In this document: piece after piece, positions 14,441-14,613 of the stretch
Layout: each line of letters starts with the position of its first letter
Position numbering within the stretch: the first letter of the stretch is position 1
DNA from: an uncultured Clostridia bacterium
GTDB lineage: Bacteria > Bacillota > Clostridia > TANB77 > CAG-508
Reading direction: 5' to 3'
NCBI GenBank assembly: GCA_944390305.1
Contig: CALXPX010000023.1
Coordinates: 1-14,613, forward strand
Length of the DNA stretch: 14,613 nt
The notes under the pieces: model-generated
Seen by the model: the letters and a program-made list of their open reading frames with translations, nothing else
What the model was told of the DNA's origin: nothing
Database searches by the model: none
Made by a program: the position numbers and the translations under genes

Positions 14441-14485
14441 ATTATAACGTTTTTCTTTATATTGCAAGAAAAAATTGCACGTCAA
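14441..14485 (-). promoter_or_regulatory. candidate promoter(s) for the inverted-repeat segment
   Basis: On the minus strand TTGACG (14480-14485) is followed after 18 bases by TATAAA (14456-14461). A perfect TATAAT lies at 14441-14446 with a short-spaced TTGCAA (14462-14467). Either would start a transcript that enters the inverted-repeat segment from its right end. A small inverted repeat TGCAA-N7-TTGCA overlaps the spacer and could be an operator. Confidence 0.45.
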
Positions 14486-14498
14486 GTTACGACAATTT

Positions 14499-14527
14499 TT
14501 GACAAGGTTATTTTATGAAGCATTAAT
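14499..14527 (+). promoter_or_regulatory. possible divergent promoter reading off the right edge
   Basis: TTGACA (14499-14504) and ATTAAT (14522-14527) are 17 bases apart on the plus strand. No RBS or start codon is convincing before the window ends. The last 86 bases (14528-14613) hold only AT-rich sequence with a TTTTTCACA-type direct repeat. Confidence 0.3.
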
Positions 14528-14613
14528 TAAAAGTAAATGGTGCCTAAAATAATACAAACTAAAAAAGTTAATAAATTGTAACATCTTTTTCACATTTTTT
14601 TCACAAATCAGTT

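Noticed and set aside
14501..14600. Short minus-strand ORF (about 23-26 codons, MLQFINFF...) near the right edge
   Set aside because: It has no convincing RBS, and AT-rich sequence gives such hydrophobic frames by chance.
14440..14613. Possible Rex, NrdR or other named regulator boxes, or an origin
   Set aside because: Only partial matches; no pair of NrdR boxes, DnaA-box cluster or full Rex palindrome is visible. No tRNA, rRNA, CRISPR array or known riboswitch was seen anywhere in the window.

Overview
The window is very AT-rich, with strong Shine-Dalgarno sites (GGAGG/AAGGAG) and TTGACA/TATAAT-type promoters. It also carries a class III (anaerobic) ribonucleotide reductase homologue, a CsoR copper switch, and pilin-like N-termini of the form KGITLIALVVTIIVLLILA. 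Together these suggest an anaerobic Firmicute, most likely an uncultured gut-type Clostridia. This is inferred from composition and gene families; no rRNA is present. All large genes but one lie on the minus strand, so the text below follows the minus strand from right to left.

Right end (14613 to 14060): no large gene. A pair of ~34-bp inverted repeats (23 of 24 core positions identical) brackets a 24-codon ORF with a good ribosome binding site and a 32-nt hairpin. Candidate divergent promoters sit further right. A good promoter (TTGCCT-17-TATACT) at 14082-14110 then starts a four-gene operon: a small pilin-like membrane protein, RNase HII (rnhB), pyrimidine-nucleoside phosphorylase, and an NrdD-like protein. 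The NrdD-like protein is the most unusual item in the window. It keeps the ATP cone and the class III reductase fold signatures, but both active-site cysteine positions are substituted and the C-terminal zinc/glycyl-radical domain is absent. It therefore looks like a non-reductase paralogue in a nucleotide/nucleic-acid turnover operon. A terminator follows it.

Middle (9416 to 6632): a compact copper operon csoR-copZ-copA under a promoter whose -35/-10 spacer is filled by a CsoR-type palindrome. Copper binding to CsoR should release the promoter, CopZ should deliver Cu(I), and CopA should export it. A bidirectional terminator separates copA from the convergent small zinc-ribbon gene at 6294-6575, the only large plus-strand gene.

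Left part (6203 to 1): a promoter drives a PF06541-type multi-pass membrane protein, followed after 42 bp by a ~1150-residue STAND-class P-loop NTPase with a long helical C-terminal region. This is a plausible sensor or defence protein with no effector domain of its own. Downstream is a short transcription unit with its own promoter, a strong RBS, a 17-codon ORF containing a (TA)10 tract, and a terminator-like hairpin that resembles the one at the right end. Last is a pilin-like protein fused to a sulfatase-modifying-factor (FGE/SUMF1-like) domain. It is split by a one-base frameshift and followed by a strong terminator.
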